Assembly (NCBI RefSeq): GCF_001642805.2
Contig: NZ_CP016948.1
Span: 2,728,001 to 2,792,000 of the forward strand
From: Serratia surfactantfaciens
GTDB taxonomy: Bacteria > Pseudomonadota > Gammaproteobacteria > Enterobacterales > Enterobacteriaceae
Direction: 5' to 3'
DNA: 64,000 nt
Shown: positions 45,653 through 55,127 of the stretch, one piece after another
Numbering within the stretch: the stretch's first letter is position 1
Layout: each line of letters starts with the position of its first letter
Position numbers and translations under genes: made by a program
Notes under the pieces: generated by a model
What the model saw: only the letters and a program-made list of their open reading frames with translations
The model's database searches: none
Told to the model about the DNA's origin: nothing

Positions 45653-45910
45653 AATTGTCACCCACATTGGTATTGAATGTGGAAGATTGTATCTGCGGAT
45701 AATTAAACAAATATTAAATAGAATTACGGCACCCTGACTCACTCTTCTTAATATTATCTTAAGGAATCTTTTGAAACATCCGTCATGGATTTAGTAACAA
45801 AAGAGTCGGGCAACCATTGCGATTAATCCCTACTGTTTAAATACCATTGATGCAGCCCCTGATTTAATTTAACGGTCAATGTTATTTCTCTTCTCGTCCG
45901 TGGAGGACTT

Positions 45911-46117
45911 ATGACCTATAACCAAAAAGCCTGGTTGGGGGTTTTACTGCTGTGCACCCTGTTTTGGGTGGCGGTGATCGGCGGCGCCTGCTCGCTGTAT
46001 AACCGGGCTGAGCGGCTCGGCGCGCACCACCCGGAGAGCGAGTTCGCCGCTCGCCACAGCGTGGCCCCTTGCCAGCAACCCAACGCCCAGGCGCTGATCG
46101 CCCCCCGGAATGGGTAG
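45911..46117 (+). CDS. small membrane protein
   Basis: 68 residues with one N-terminal transmembrane helix (WLGVLLLCTLFWVAVIGGA) and a hydrophilic tail ending QALIAPRNG. A TGGAGGA ribosome site precedes the ATG by 4-5 nt. Two cysteines, one after the helix and one in the tail. No family recognised. Confidence 0.6.
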   Translation: MTYNQKAWLGVLLLCTLFWVAVIGGACSLYNRAERLGAHHPESEFAARHSVAPCQQPNAQALIAPRNG

Positions 46118-46171
46118 GGACAATATCCGCTAACGATCCTATTATGCCCTAAGGTTAACAGGGAGATAACG

Positions 46172-46360
46172 ATGGCTCGAAAGCTGGATAGCTTACCGCA
46201 AGCGCAACGTGAACAGATAGAAACCGATTTGCTGGCCATCAGCGTGATCTACAACGAACGCTACGGCATCGCTTCGACCCAGGCGGAAACCGAACAACAG
46301 ATCCCCGACCACCTGCTCCCCTACTTTCATCAACGGCTGGATTACTATCGTCGTGCGTAA
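46172..46360 (+). CDS. small conserved hypothetical protein
   Basis: 62 residues, ATG preceded by AGGGAGATA. Helical, acidic/polar, begins ARKLDSLPQAQREQIE and ends YFHQRLDYYRRA. No domain recognised. It lies 90 nt before sbcB in the same direction, so it may share a transcript. Confidence 0.6.
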   Translation: MARKLDSLPQAQREQIETDLLAISVIYNERYGIASTQAETEQQIPDHLLPYFHQRLDYYRRA

Positions 46361-46450
46361 TTGCGCGCATTTCGCTAACCGCCGCTTGGCATCGCTCCCC
46401 ACGCCGTTACAATAGGAGCATATTGTATCCGCCACTGAAGAGACGCGATT

Positions 46451-47878
46451 TTGAGCAGCAAGGCAACGGCCACATTTTACATTCACGATTACGAAACCTT
46501 CGGCAAGAGCCCGTCGCTGGACCGCCCGGCGCAGTTCGCCGGCGTGCGCACCGATATGGATTTCAACATTATCGAAGAGCCGCTGGTCATCTACTGCGCC
46601 CCGGCCGACGACTACCTGCCGGAACCCGAGGCGGTGATGATCACCGGCATCACCCCGCAGGTGGCGCGCGCCAAAGGCGTTAACGAGGCCGAGTTCACCC
46701 GTCAAATTCATCAGGCCTTCAGCGTGGCCGGCACCTGCATTCTCGGTTACAACAACATCCGCTTCGATGACGAAGTGAGCCGCAATATCTTCTATCGCAA
46801 TTTCTACGATCCCTATGCCTACAGCTGGCAAAACGGCAACTCGCGCTGGGATCTGCTGGATGTGATGCGCGCCTGCTATGCCCTGCGTCCGGACGGCATC
46901 GTCTGGCCGGAAAATGAAGACGGCTTCCCCAGCTTCCGCCTCGAACACCTGACGCGCGCCAACGGCGTCGAGCACACGCAGGCTCACGACGCGATGTCGG
47001 ACGTTTACGCCACCATCGCCATGGCCAAGCTGGTCAAGCAGGCGCAGCCGCGGCTGTTCGATTTCCTGTTGCAGCACCGCAACAAGCACAAGCTGAACGC
47101 TCTGATCGACGTCGCCGACATGACGCCGCTGGTGCACGTCTCCGGCATGTTCGGCGCGGCGCGCGGCAACACCAGCTGGGTGTCGCCGCTGGCCTGGCAC
47201 CCGGACAACAAGAACGCGGTGATCATGTGCGATCTCGCCGGCGATATGACGCCGCTGCTGACGCTGAGCGCCGAGCAACTGCGGGAAAGGCTGTACACCC
47301 GCCGCGACGACCTGGCGCCGGATCAGGCGCCGGTGCCGATCAAGCTGGTGCACATCAACAAATGCCCGGTGCTGGCGCCGGCCAAAACCCTGCTGCCGGA
47401 GAACGCCGAGCGGCTGGGTATCGATCGCCAGGCCTGCCTGCAAAACCTGCAGCTGCTGAAACAGCACCCGGAAGTGCGCGAGAAAGTGGTGGCGCTGTTC
47501 GCCGAAGCCGAGCCGTTCAAGGGCTCCGACGACGTCGACGCCCGGTTGTATGATGGCTTCTTCAGCGACGCCGACAAGGCGGCGATGAAGATTATCCAGC
47601 AGACCAAACCGCAAAACCTGCCGGCGCTGGATCTGGCCTTCAACGACGGCCGCATGAAAGAGCTGCTGTTCCGTTTCCGTGCGCGCAACTACCCGAATAC
47701 GCTGGACGACACCGAGCAGCGCCGCTGGCTACAGCACCGTCAGGAAGCCTTGAGCGCGGAGCGCGTGCAAAGTTACCTGCTGCAGTTGGAATCGCTGTAT
47801 AACCTGCACGAAGGCGACAAAGAGAAAACCGCCCTGCTGAAAGCGCTGTTCGATTACGGCAAAGAATTGGTGGGGTAA
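46451..47878 (+). CDS. sbcB: exodeoxyribonuclease I
   Basis: 475 residues, the size of E. coli ExoI. DEDD 3'-5' exonuclease: FYIHDYETFG supplies the first acidic pair, then FDDEVSRNIFYRNFYDPYAY, and EHTQAHDAMSDVYATIAMA the last His/Asp. SH3-like and C-terminal helical domains follow. It degrades single-stranded DNA and acts in mismatch repair and recombination; binds SSB. Start is a TTG at 46451 (TTGAGCAGC), as the ATG is absent at the conserved N-terminus. Convergent with plaP across a bidirectional terminator. Confidence 0.97.
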   Translation: MSSKATATFYIHDYETFGKSPSLDRPAQFAGVRTDMDFNIIEEPLVIYCAPADDYLPEPEAVMITGITPQVARAKGVNEAEFTRQIHQAFSVAGTCILGYNNIRFDDEVSRNIFYRNFYDPYAYSWQNGNSRWDLLDVMRACYALRPDGIVWPENEDGFPSFRLEHLTRANGVEHTQAHDAMSDVYATIAMAKLVKQAQPRLFDFLLQHRNKHKLNALIDVADMTPLVHVSGMFGAARGNTSWVSPLAWHPDNKNAVIMCDLAGDMTPLLTLSAEQLRERLYTRRDDLAPDQAPVPIKLVHINKCPVLAPAKTLLPENAERLGIDRQACLQNLQLLKQHPEVREKVVALFAEAEPFKGSDDVDARLYDGFFSDADKAAMKIIQQTKPQNLPALDLAFNDGRMKELLFRFRARNYPNTLDDTEQRRWLQHRQEALSAERVQSYLLQLESLYNLHEGDKEKTALLKALFDYGKELVG

Positions 47879-47896
47879 CCCCGCAGCAGCAGAAAA

Positions 47897-47925
47897 GAAA
47901 AAGGCCGCGAATGCGGCCTTTTTTG
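47897..47925. terminator. bidirectional terminator, sbcB / plaP
   Basis: AAGGCCGC-GA-ATGCGGCCTT hairpin with T-run on the plus side (TTTTTT) and A-run on the left, which gives a U-tract for the minus-strand plaP transcript. Serves both convergent genes. Confidence 0.88.
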
Positions 47926-47947
47926 TGGCTGAGGAAACGGCTCGCGC

Positions 47948-49315
47948 TTAGGCGGCGTCTTCGCTCGCTTGCGGTACCGGCAGACGGAAGCTGCGGGTAA
48001 CGACGGCCAGATAGATCAGACCGATGGTCGCCCAAACCAGGCCCAGCGTCATCGAGCTGGCTTCCAGGTTGATCCACAGCGCGCCGACGGTCAGTGCGCC
48101 CATCACCGGCAGGATCAGGTAGTTGAACGTGTCCTTCACGGTGCGGTTCATCTTGTCGCGAATATAGAACTGCGAGATCACCGACAGGTTGACGAAGGTG
48201 AAGGCTACCAGCGCACCGAAGTTAATCAGCGCAGTCGCGGTCACCAGGTCAAACGACACCGCGGACAGCGCGATGGCGCCAACCAGCAGCACGTTCAGCG
48301 CCGGGGTACGCCACTTCGGATGCACATAGCCGAAGAAGCGGGTCGGGAACACGCCGTCGCGGCCCATCACGTACATCAGACGCGAAACGCCCGCGTGCGC
48401 CGCCATGCCTGACGCCAATACCGTCACGCAGGAGAACACCAGGATCACCGACTGGAAGAACTTGCCCGCCACATACAGCATGATTTCAGGCTGCGACGCG
48501 TCAGGATCCTTGAAGCGCGAGATGTCCGGGAAGTACAGCTGCACGAAGTAAGACACCACGATAAAGATGATGCCGCCGATCAGCGCCGTCAGGAAGATGG
48601 CTTTCGGGATCACTTTTTCCGCGTCTTTGGTCTCTTCGGACAGCGAGCTGATGCCGTCGAAGCCCAGGAACGAGAAGCACAGAATGGTCGCACCGGTAAT
48701 CATCGGCACCACGTGTGCGTTATCGGACCAGAACGGACGGCTGCTGACCAGCGTACCGGCGCCTTCGCCGTGGTAGATGCCGTTGATCACCAGGCCGAGG
48801 AACACGATCATGATCGCCACCTGCACCACCACGATGATGGAGTTCAGGTTGGCCACCAGCTTGATGCCGCGCAGGTTGAAAATCGTCATCAACCCGACCA
48901 GCACCGCCACGAAGATCCAGGACGGAACGCCCGGGAAGATCGCTTCCAGGTAAATCTTGGCCAGCAAAATGTTGATCATCGGCATGAACAGGTAGTCCAG
49001 CAGCGATGACCAGCCCACCATAAAGCCGACGTGCGGGCTGATGGCTTTCTGGGCATAGGTGTAGGCAGAACCGGCGGAAGGGAATTTCTTCACCAGTTTG
49101 CCGTAGCTCAGGGCGGTAAACAGGATCGCCAGCAGAGCGAAGGCGTACGCGGTCGCGACGTGACCATCGGTCAGGCCGGATACGATGCCAAAGGTATCGA
49201 AAATGGTCATTGGCTGCAGATAAGCCAGGCCCATCATCACTACCGGAACTAAAGTCAGGGTTTTACGCAGCTGAGTGCGCTGAGCCGGAGCGGCGTTGAT
49301 GGTGTTATCGGACAT
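47948..49315 (-). CDS. plaP: putrescine importer PlaP (YeeF), APC family
   Basis: 455-residue 12-TM amino acid/polyamine permease, very close in sequence to E. coli Pla[36 protein letters not shown] and [16 protein letters not shown]. Imports putrescine with the proton motive force. Adjacent puuA and puuR put a putrescine transporter beside the first step of putrescine catabolism. It has a long 5' region. Confidence 0.93.
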   Translation of the reverse strand: MSDNTINAAPAQRTQLRKTLTLVPVVMMGLAYLQPMTIFDTFGIVSGLTDGHVATAYAFALLAILFTALSYGKLVKKFPSAGSAYTYAQKAISPHVGFMVGWSSLLDYLFMPMINILLAKIYLEAIFPGVPSWIFVAVLVGLMTIFNLRGIKLVANLNSIIVVVQVAIMIVFLGLVINGIYHGEGAGTLVSSRPFWSDNAHVVPMITGATILCFSFLGFDGISSLSEETKDAEKVIPKAIFLTALIGGIIFIVVSYFVQLYFPDISRFKDPDASQPEIMLYVAGKFFQSVILVFSCVTVLASGMAAHAGVSRLMYVMGRDGVFPTRFFGYVHPKWRTPALNVLLVGAIALSAVSFDLVTATALINFGALVAFTFVNLSVISQFYIRDKMNRTVKDTFNYLILPVMGALTVGALWINLEASSMTLGLVWATIGLIYLAVVTRSFRLPVPQASEDAA

Positions 49316-49850
49316 TGGTCAGCCCCCCCTTACCTTGAGCCTTGCGGATGGCGGACACGCCAAGACTTAAGGTTGCGGGGAAACTTCGCAACGAGCGACT
49401 TAATTCTAAAAGAAGGGGATTGTAAGCTGGATAACGGGTCGAGGTAACCTCGGCTGCTCCATAGTCGCTGCGGCCACAGCGGAAACCGGCGGGCACCGGT
49501 GCTAAAGTGAAAAATTGCCCCATCTTTCTAATCCTCATGAGTCACGACCATAAAGTTTTGTTTGATCGTGCACGAAACTATTTATCTATCCGGATCGGTG
49601 TCCGGCCTCGCTTGGTGTATGAAACGCTACGTTGGTAAAACTTAATGCAAAAAAAATAACCGACGCTTTCAAAACGTCGGCTATCTGCATTTGAGATATT
49701 TTGCACCAGAATGCCTCCGGATGACAAGATCCGGAAACCCTCAAATACAAATTCTTTTTGTCGATCGAACGGAAAACCAGCCCGGCAGGCGAATTAATCC
49801 GCTACCGGCAGGCTGGTCGCCCGCACATACCTCTTACTTTATACGCCTAT
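49316..49850. promoter_or_regulatory. plaP promoter/leader and puuA 3' region
   Basis: 535 nt on the puuA side of plaP. The part nearer plaP must carry its promoter. A minus-strand frame of 77 codons here has no support. The puuA terminator sits at about 49649-49681. Confidence 0.45.
49649..49681 (-). terminator. puuA terminator
   Basis: On the minus strand: CCGACG-TTTTGAAAG-CGTCGG followed by TTATTTTTTTT. A textbook intrinsic terminator about 170 nt beyond the puuA stop. Confidence 0.85.
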
Positions 49851-51269
49851 TCAGGCATTTTTCAACATCCAGTCGATCTCGGTCTCCGTCACTCGCCGTT
49901 CAAACTGCAGCAGCTCGTCGGTCTTGCAGGCGTGGTAGACGTGGGTGAAGCGCTCGCCGAGATAGTGCGTCAGCGCGCGCTGGTGTTCAAACTCGTACAG
50001 CGCGTCGCTCTGGCGTATCGGCAGCGGCAGCCCCTCTTGCTCCAGCCCGTTGCCGGTTACCGGTGCAGGCAACGGTAACGCGGTGTCCAGCCCATACAGC
50101 ATGCCGGCCAGGATCGCCGCCATTACCAGATACGGATTGGCGTCGGCGCCCGCCACGCGATACTCCACCCGGCGGTTCTCCGCCTCCCCGCAGGGAATGC
50201 GCAGCGCCACGGTACGGTTGTTGTGGCCCCAGGAAGCCTGGATAGGCACATACATCCCCGGCTGGAAGCGCCGGTAGGCGTTGACGTTCGGCGCCAGCAG
50301 CGCCATCGACGCCGGCATCAGGGTGATCATCCCGGCCAGCGTCTGCTCCAACAGCGGCGAATCCTCGCCTTCGGCGTCGGCGAACAGGTTATTGCCGGCG
50401 CCGTCCTGCATGCTGACATGCACATGCATGCCGCTGCCGGCGTAATCCTCATAGGGTTTGGCCATAAAGGTGGCGTGCATGCCGTGATTCTCGGCCACCA
50501 GCCGCACCAGCCGTTTCAGCGCCAGTGCATGGTCGCAGGCCAGCAAGATATCGTCGGTATGGCGCAGGTTGACCTCAAACTGCCCCGGTGAGGCCTCCGC
50601 CACCGCGCCGTCCGCCGGCAGCCCCTGCAGCTTCGCCAGCGCGTCGATATCGTTCAGCACCTCGGCGAAATGGTTGAGGTTATCGACGGAGTACACCTGG
50701 CTTTGGGTGTTGCGCTCCTGGGTGCCGGGCGCGCACGGCGGCTGCAGATCGCCTTCCGCATCCCGCTGCCGATCGATGAGATAAAACTCCAGCTCTACCG
50801 CTGCCACCGGGAACAAGCCGCGCTGTCGCAACGCCTGCCACACGCGATTCAGCACATTGCGGGGTTCAACGTCAAAGGGAGTGCCATCTTCGTCCAGCAT
50901 GGTCAGCAGCACCTGGCCGATGTGCTCAGGATCGGCGGCCGAGGGGGTCAGCGAGCCCGGCACCGGCAGGCACACGCGGTCCGGTTCGCCGAGCTCCTGC
51001 CCAAGACCGGTCTCCTCCACCACGTTGCCGAGGATGTCCATAGCGAACACCGACGCGGGGAAGTAGCTGCCTTTTTCCAGTTTTTTCAACCCTGAGACGG
51101 GTATGCGTTTGCCGCGGAAGGAACCATTAAGATCGGTGAGAAGGATATCGACATACTGCGTGGCGGGATGGCGTTCCAAATAATGAGCGACCTCATTTTG
51201 GAACGCGCTACTTCGCCTCTCTTCATGATGCTGTGCAAAATGTTCAACTGCTGCGCTATTGGTTTGCAT
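49851..51269 (-). CDS. puuA: gamma-glutamylputrescine synthetase
   Basis: 472 residues, same length as E. coli PuuA and nearly collinear: TQYVDILLTDLNGSFRGKRI, AVELEFYLIDRQRD, GAVAEASPGQFEVNL, and FQPGMYVPIQASWGHNNRT. Glutamine synthetase fold. Ligates glutamate to putrescine (first Puu step) using ATP. Divergent from puuR, with boxes like PuuR operators between. PuuD, PuuC and PuuB genes are not in the window. Confidence 0.96.
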   Translation of the reverse strand: MQTNSAAVEHFAQHHEERRSSAFQNEVAHYLERHPATQYVDILLTDLNGSFRGKRIPVSGLKKLEKGSYFPASVFAMDILGNVVEETGLGQELGEPDRVCLPVPGSLTPSAADPEHIGQVLLTMLDEDGTPFDVEPRNVLNRVWQALRQRGLFPVAAVELEFYLIDRQRDAEGDLQPPCAPGTQERNTQSQVYSVDNLNHFAEVLNDIDALAKLQGLPADGAVAEASPGQFEVNLRHTDDILLACDHALALKRLVRLVAENHGMHATFMAKPYEDYAGSGMHVHVSMQDGAGNNLFADAEGEDSPLLEQTLAGMITLMPASMALLAPNVNAYRRFQPGMYVPIQASWGHNNRTVALRIPCGEAENRRVEYRVAGADANPYLVMAAILAGMLYGLDTALPLPAPVTGNGLEQEGLPLPIRQSDALYEFEHQRALTHYLGERFTHVYHACKTDELLQFERRVTETEIDWMLKNA

Positions 51270-51664
51270 ACGTCACCCGCCATTATGCTCTGAAGGCGCG
51301 CTGGCGCCCGTCCGCCGTTCGATTCAACACATGATAGGATTTCTCGCCAGGCCGCGCCGCTGCTGGGCGCTCAAAATAACATCCACAATATGAAACATAG
51401 CCTTAACAGAATTGGTTTGCAAATGTTACAATCCTGTTTGATTATTCGCCGCCGGCTGCTAAATTGATAAAATATTGACCGAAAAGGCCTTACCGCCATT
51501 TTCACGTCAACTATTTTGTCCGCCGCGCTGAAGGTGAGCATGGGCAATATATTTTCCAAACTCGCCCTAACTACCGATATCATGCAGCATCGTTATCGCC
51601 CAGACAGGCGCCCGATACCGATATTCATTTCTGCCTGTCGCCCCTACCAGAAGGAAGTACCGCT
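51270..51664. promoter_or_regulatory. puuA-puuR divergent promoter with PuuR-like boxes
   Basis: 395 nt. TTGATAAAATATTGACC (51464-51480) and ATGGGCAATATATTTTCCAA (51540-51559) resemble the A/T-rich PuuR operator (ATGGACAATATATTGACCAT). No gene seen in the rest. Confidence 0.6.
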
Positions 51665-52222
51665 ATGAGCGAAGCCAGCTTGGCACCGGGCAAGCGCCTG
51701 TCGCAGATCCGTCAGCAATTGGGTTTGTCGCAGCGCCGGGTCGCCGAACTGTCCGGGTTAACCCACAGTGCGATCAGCACCATCGAACAGGACAAGGTCA
51801 GCCCGGCCATCAGCACGCTGCAAAAGCTGCTGAAGGTCTATGGTCTGTCGCTGTCGGAATTCTTTGCCGAACCGGAAGCCGCCGACGAGCCGCGCGTGGT
51901 GATCGACGCCGAGGACCTGATTGAGATCGGCAGCCAGGGGGTGTCGATGAAACTGGTGCATAACGGCAGCCCGACGCGCAACCTGGCGATGATGCTGGAA
52001 ACCTACCAGCCCGGCACCACCACCGGCGAAAAGATCAAGCATCAGGGAGAAGAGATCGGCACCCTGCTGGAAGGCGAAATCGTGCTGACCATCAACGGCC
52101 AGAGCTACTGCCTGAGCGCCGGCCAGAGTTACGCCATCAACACCGGCATCCCGCACAGCTTCAGCAATACGTCGGCGCGTGTCTGCCGCATCGTCAGCGC
52201 ACACACCCCCACCACCTTCTGA
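51665..52222 (+). CDS. puuR: transcriptional repressor PuuR
   Basis: 185 residues, the length of E. coli PuuR. N-terminal XRE HTH (QRRVAELSGLTHSAISTIEQ) followed by a cupin domain (EEIGTLLEGEIVLTINGQSY, GIPHSFSN). Represses putrescine-utilisation genes and is released by putrescine. AAGGAAG precedes the ATG. Confidence 0.94.
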   Translation: MSEASLAPGKRLSQIRQQLGLSQRRVAELSGLTHSAISTIEQDKVSPAISTLQKLLKVYGLSLSEFFAEPEAADEPRVVIDAEDLIEIGSQGVSMKLVHNGSPTRNLAMMLETYQPGTTTGEKIKHQGEEIGTLLEGEIVLTINGQSYCLSAGQSYAINTGIPHSFSNTSARVCRIVSAHTPTTF

Positions 52223-52379
52223 CCGCTTCTCGCACCGGCGCAGCCTGACGCGGGTTGCGCCCCAGCCCGCCAACGCTTTTTTCATCTCCGTTATGCCATT
52301 TTGTTGGTTGCCAACGGCGCAATCTGTGTTACAACAGAACAAAACAGCCATCTAAACATCTAAACGGCCTTAATACCCT

Positions 52380-53891
52380 ATGTCAACCGCAACGCCTTCA
52401 CGCCTCGAGATGTGTAATATCTCGATCACCTTCGCCGGCTTCAACGCGCTGCAAGACGTGGACTTCACGCTGCAGGGCGGCTCAATCCATGCGCTGGTCG
52501 GCGCCAACGGCGCAGGCAAGTCGACGCTGATGGCAATCCTCTCCGGCGCCCACGATCATTATCGCGGCGAAATCCTGATCGACGGCCAGGCGGTGGCGAT
52601 CCACTCCCCGTTGCAGGCGCGCCGCCACGGCATTCACGTGGTGCAGCAAGAGGTCGACGTCGCGCTGATCCCCACGCTGTCGGTGGCGGAGAACATCATG
52701 CTGGACTGGCTGAACGAGCCGGGGCATTGGCTGAACTGGGCGGAGCTGCACCGCCGCGCCGCGCAGCTGTTGCAGCAATGGGCGCTGCCGCTCAACCCGC
52801 GCAAACGCCTGGCAGACTGTACGCTGGCGGAAAAACAGCAGGTGCTGCTGGCGCGCGCGCTGTCACACCGCTGCCGTTTTCTGGTGCTCGACGAGCCGAC
52901 CGCGCCGCTCGATCGCGCCGAGAGCGAGCGCCTGTTTAACGTGGTGCGCCGCCTGCAATCCGAAGGTATCGGCATCGTGTTCATTTCCCACCGCATCCAC
53001 GAACTGAGCGACATTTGCGATCGGCTGACGGTGCTGCGCGACGGCCGCCGCGTCAGCGAAGACGCCATGCGCGGGCTGAGCGGCGAACAGATCGTCGAAA
53101 AGATGCTCGGCCATCGGCTGGACGACATTTTCCCGCCGCCGCGCCCGCCGCACCCTGAGCGAACGCTGCTGCAGGTGCAAGGCTTACGCGATCGCCACAA
53201 GCTGCGCGACGTTTCGCTGCGGCTGCATGAAGGCGAGATCCTCGGCATCGCCGGGCTGGCCGGAGCGGGCAAAACCGAGCTGTGCAAAGCGCTGTTCGGC
53301 GCCAGCGCCGTGCAGCTCGAGCGCGGCGAACTGCGCGGGCAACCCTGGGCGCCGCGCGCGCCGCATCTGTCGGTCGAACAGGGATTGGCGCTGGTGCCGG
53401 AAGAGCGCCGCAAAGAAGGCATTTTTATCGATGAGGCGATCCCGATGAACCTGAGCGTCAGCGCCGACGACAGCTTCTCGCGCTGGAGCCTGTTCAGCCG
53501 GCGACAGGAACTGCGCTGGGCGCGCGAGATCATGCAGCGCCTGAACATTCGCGCCTCCGGCCCGCAACAGCGGCTGGCGCGCCTGTCCGGCGGCAATCAA
53601 CAAAAAGTGGCGATCGGCAAATGGCTACGCGGCGACGCCGAGGTGCTGATCTTCGATGAGCCGACCAAGGGCGTGGACATCAAGGCCAAGCGGGAACTGT
53701 TCAGCCTGATCGACGGCCTGGCGCGCGCCGGCAAAGGCGTGATTTACGCCTCCGGCGAGTTTGCCGAACTGGTTGGCCTGTGCGATCGCATCTGCGTGCT
53801 GTGGGACGGCCGCATCGTGGCGGAGCTGCACGCCGCCGACATCGACGAAGAAACCTTATTGCTCTATTCCACCGGAGGAACCCCTGCGTGA
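52380..53891 (+). CDS. sugar ABC transporter ATP-binding protein (CUT2)
   Basis: 503 residues with two fused NBDs: Walker A GANGAGKST and LVLDEPTA in the first, [15 protein letters not shown] and IFDEPTKGVDIKAKR in the second. Similar to RbsA/LsrA/AraG ATPases; the second Walker A is GLAGAGKTE. No good Shine-Dalgarno is visible before ATG 52380. Its stop overlaps the permease start by 3-4 nt (GTGA). Confidence 0.93.
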   Translation: MSTATPSRLEMCNISITFAGFNALQDVDFTLQGGSIHALVGANGAGKSTLMAILSGAHDHYRGEILIDGQAVAIHSPLQARRHGIHVVQQEVDVALIPTLSVAENIMLDWLNEPGHWLNWAELHRRAAQLLQQWALPLNPRKRLADCTLAEKQQVLLARALSHRCRFLVLDEPTAPLDRAESERLFNVVRRLQSEGIGIVFISHRIHELSDICDRLTVLRDGRRVSEDAMRGLSGEQIVEKMLGHRLDDIFPPPRPPHPERTLLQVQGLRDRHKLRDVSLRLHEGEILGIAGLAGAGKTELCKALFGASAVQLERGELRGQPWAPRAPHLSVEQGLALVPEERRKEGIFIDEAIPMNLSVSADDSFSRWSLFSRRQELRWAREIMQRLNIRASGPQQRLARLSGGNQQKVAIGKWLRGDAEVLIFDEPTKGVDIKAKRELFSLIDGLARAGKGVIYASGEFAELVGLCDRICVLWDGRIVAELHAADIDEETLLLYSTGGTPA

Positions 53892-54883
53892 GTAAAGAAT
53901 TTGCCCTGCGGCCAGCGCTGCCCTGGCGTCAACAGCTGTTCGATTTCCTCTACAAATGGGGCATGCTGCTGACCGTCGCGGCGCTGATCGCCCTGTTCGG
54001 CCTGGCGTCGGACAACTTTCTCGACGCCAACAACATCATCAATATCCTGCGTTCGATCGCCATCGTGACGGTGATCGCCATCGGCGTCTCTCTCTCGCTG
54101 TCGGTCGGCGGTTTCGATCTGTCGGTCGGTTCGACCGCCTCGTTGGCCAACGCGCTGGTGATTTCGCTGTTCGTCTGGCACGGGTTCGGCACCACCGGCG
54201 CCATTGTGGTGACGCTGTTGCTGTGCACGCTGGTCGGCCTGTTCAACGCCCTGCTGATCGTGGTGTTCAGAATTCCCGATATGCTGGCGACGCTGGCCAG
54301 CCTGTTCGTGATCCAGGGCGTGGCGATGACCTACAGCTACGGCGGCTCCATCACCCAAAACATGGTGCTGCCGAACGGCGACATGGCGGAAGGCCTGATC
54401 CCGGAGATGTTTTCCGCCCTCGGTCAGGTGCCGGTGATCGTGCTGATCATGCTGGCGGTCACCGTGGCGGTGCAGCTGTTCCTGTCGCTGACCAAGCACG
54501 GCCGCCGCATGTATGCCATCGGCGGCAACCCCGAGGCTGCGCGCCTGTCGGGCATTCGCACCGTACGTTACAGGGTGGCCGCTTACGTCATTTCTTCTTG
54601 GCTGGCGGCGCTTGGCGGCATCCTGTTGGCGTCACGTATCGGTTCTTCGCAGGTCAACGCCGGCGGCGGCTATCTGATGGATGCGGTGGCGGCGGCCTAC
54701 ATCGGCTTCTCGCTGGCCGGCTCCGGCAAACCCAATGCGCTCGGCACCCTGATCGGCGCGGTGATCCTCGGCGTGCTGCAAAACGGCCTGGTGATGCTCT
54801 CGGTGCCCTACTACGCCATGGACATTATCAAAGGCCTGGTGTTGGCGCTGGCGCTGGCCATCACCTATATCCAGAAACGCTGA
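53888..54883 (+). CDS. sugar ABC transporter permease (CUT2)
   Basis: 331 residues from GTG 53888, preceded by the GGAGGA of CCGGAGGAACCCCTGC. The BPD_transp_2 signature GGFDLSVGSTASLANALV and the cytoplasmic loop [15 protein letters not shown] are present, with about ten membrane segments. Partner of the ATPase. No periplasmic binding protein lies next to either gene. Confidence 0.92.
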   Translation: MSKEFALRPALPWRQQLFDFLYKWGMLLTVAALIALFGLASDNFLDANNIINILRSIAIVTVIAIGVSLSLSVGGFDLSVGSTASLANALVISLFVWHGFGTTGAIVVTLLLCTLVGLFNALLIVVFRIPDMLATLASLFVIQGVAMTYSYGGSITQNMVLPNGDMAEGLIPEMFSALGQVPVIVLIMLAVTVAVQLFLSLTKHGRRMYAIGGNPEAARLSGIRTVRYRVAAYVISSWLAALGGILLASRIGSSQVNAGGGYLMDAVAAAYIGFSLAGSGKPNALGTLIGAVILGVLQNGLVMLSVPYYAMDIIKGLVLALALAITYIQKR

Positions 54884-54890
54884 TCCTCTC

Positions 54891-54918
54891 CGGCGCACGT
54901 CCGCTGCGCCGCTTTTCC
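54891..54918 (+). terminator. terminator of the CUT2 transporter operon
   Basis: CGGCGCA / TGCGCCG stem followed by CTTTTCCCTTT, starting 7 nt after the permease stop. Confidence 0.7.
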
Positions 54919-54967
54919 CTTTAATTCATCCGGTTACTCTTTCCCGTCAGAATAACAAGCATACAAA

Positions 54968-54987
54968 TGATATGAATTATCATTAGC
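54968..54987 (+). promoter_or_regulatory. Fur box, siderophore receptor gene
   Basis: TGATATGAATTATCATTAGC resembles the Fur consensus GATAATGATAATCATTATC (AT-rich palindrome) and lies 140 nt before the receptor start. Predicts iron-repressed expression. Confidence 0.72.
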
Positions 54988-55127
54988 GTTTACATTCAGT
55001 AAAAAATCCTTACAATGGCCTCACGCAACGCTGACGAAGCGACGGATTTCTCAGCGAACGATGAATTATTTCATTAGAAATTCAATTGGTTAATTACTTT
55101 CACTTCAATCCAGGAAAGGTTTACCTC

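Noticed and set aside
49305..49538. 77-codon minus-strand frame upstream of plaP
   Set aside because: Overlaps the plaP start and has no recognisable features; more likely leader DNA.
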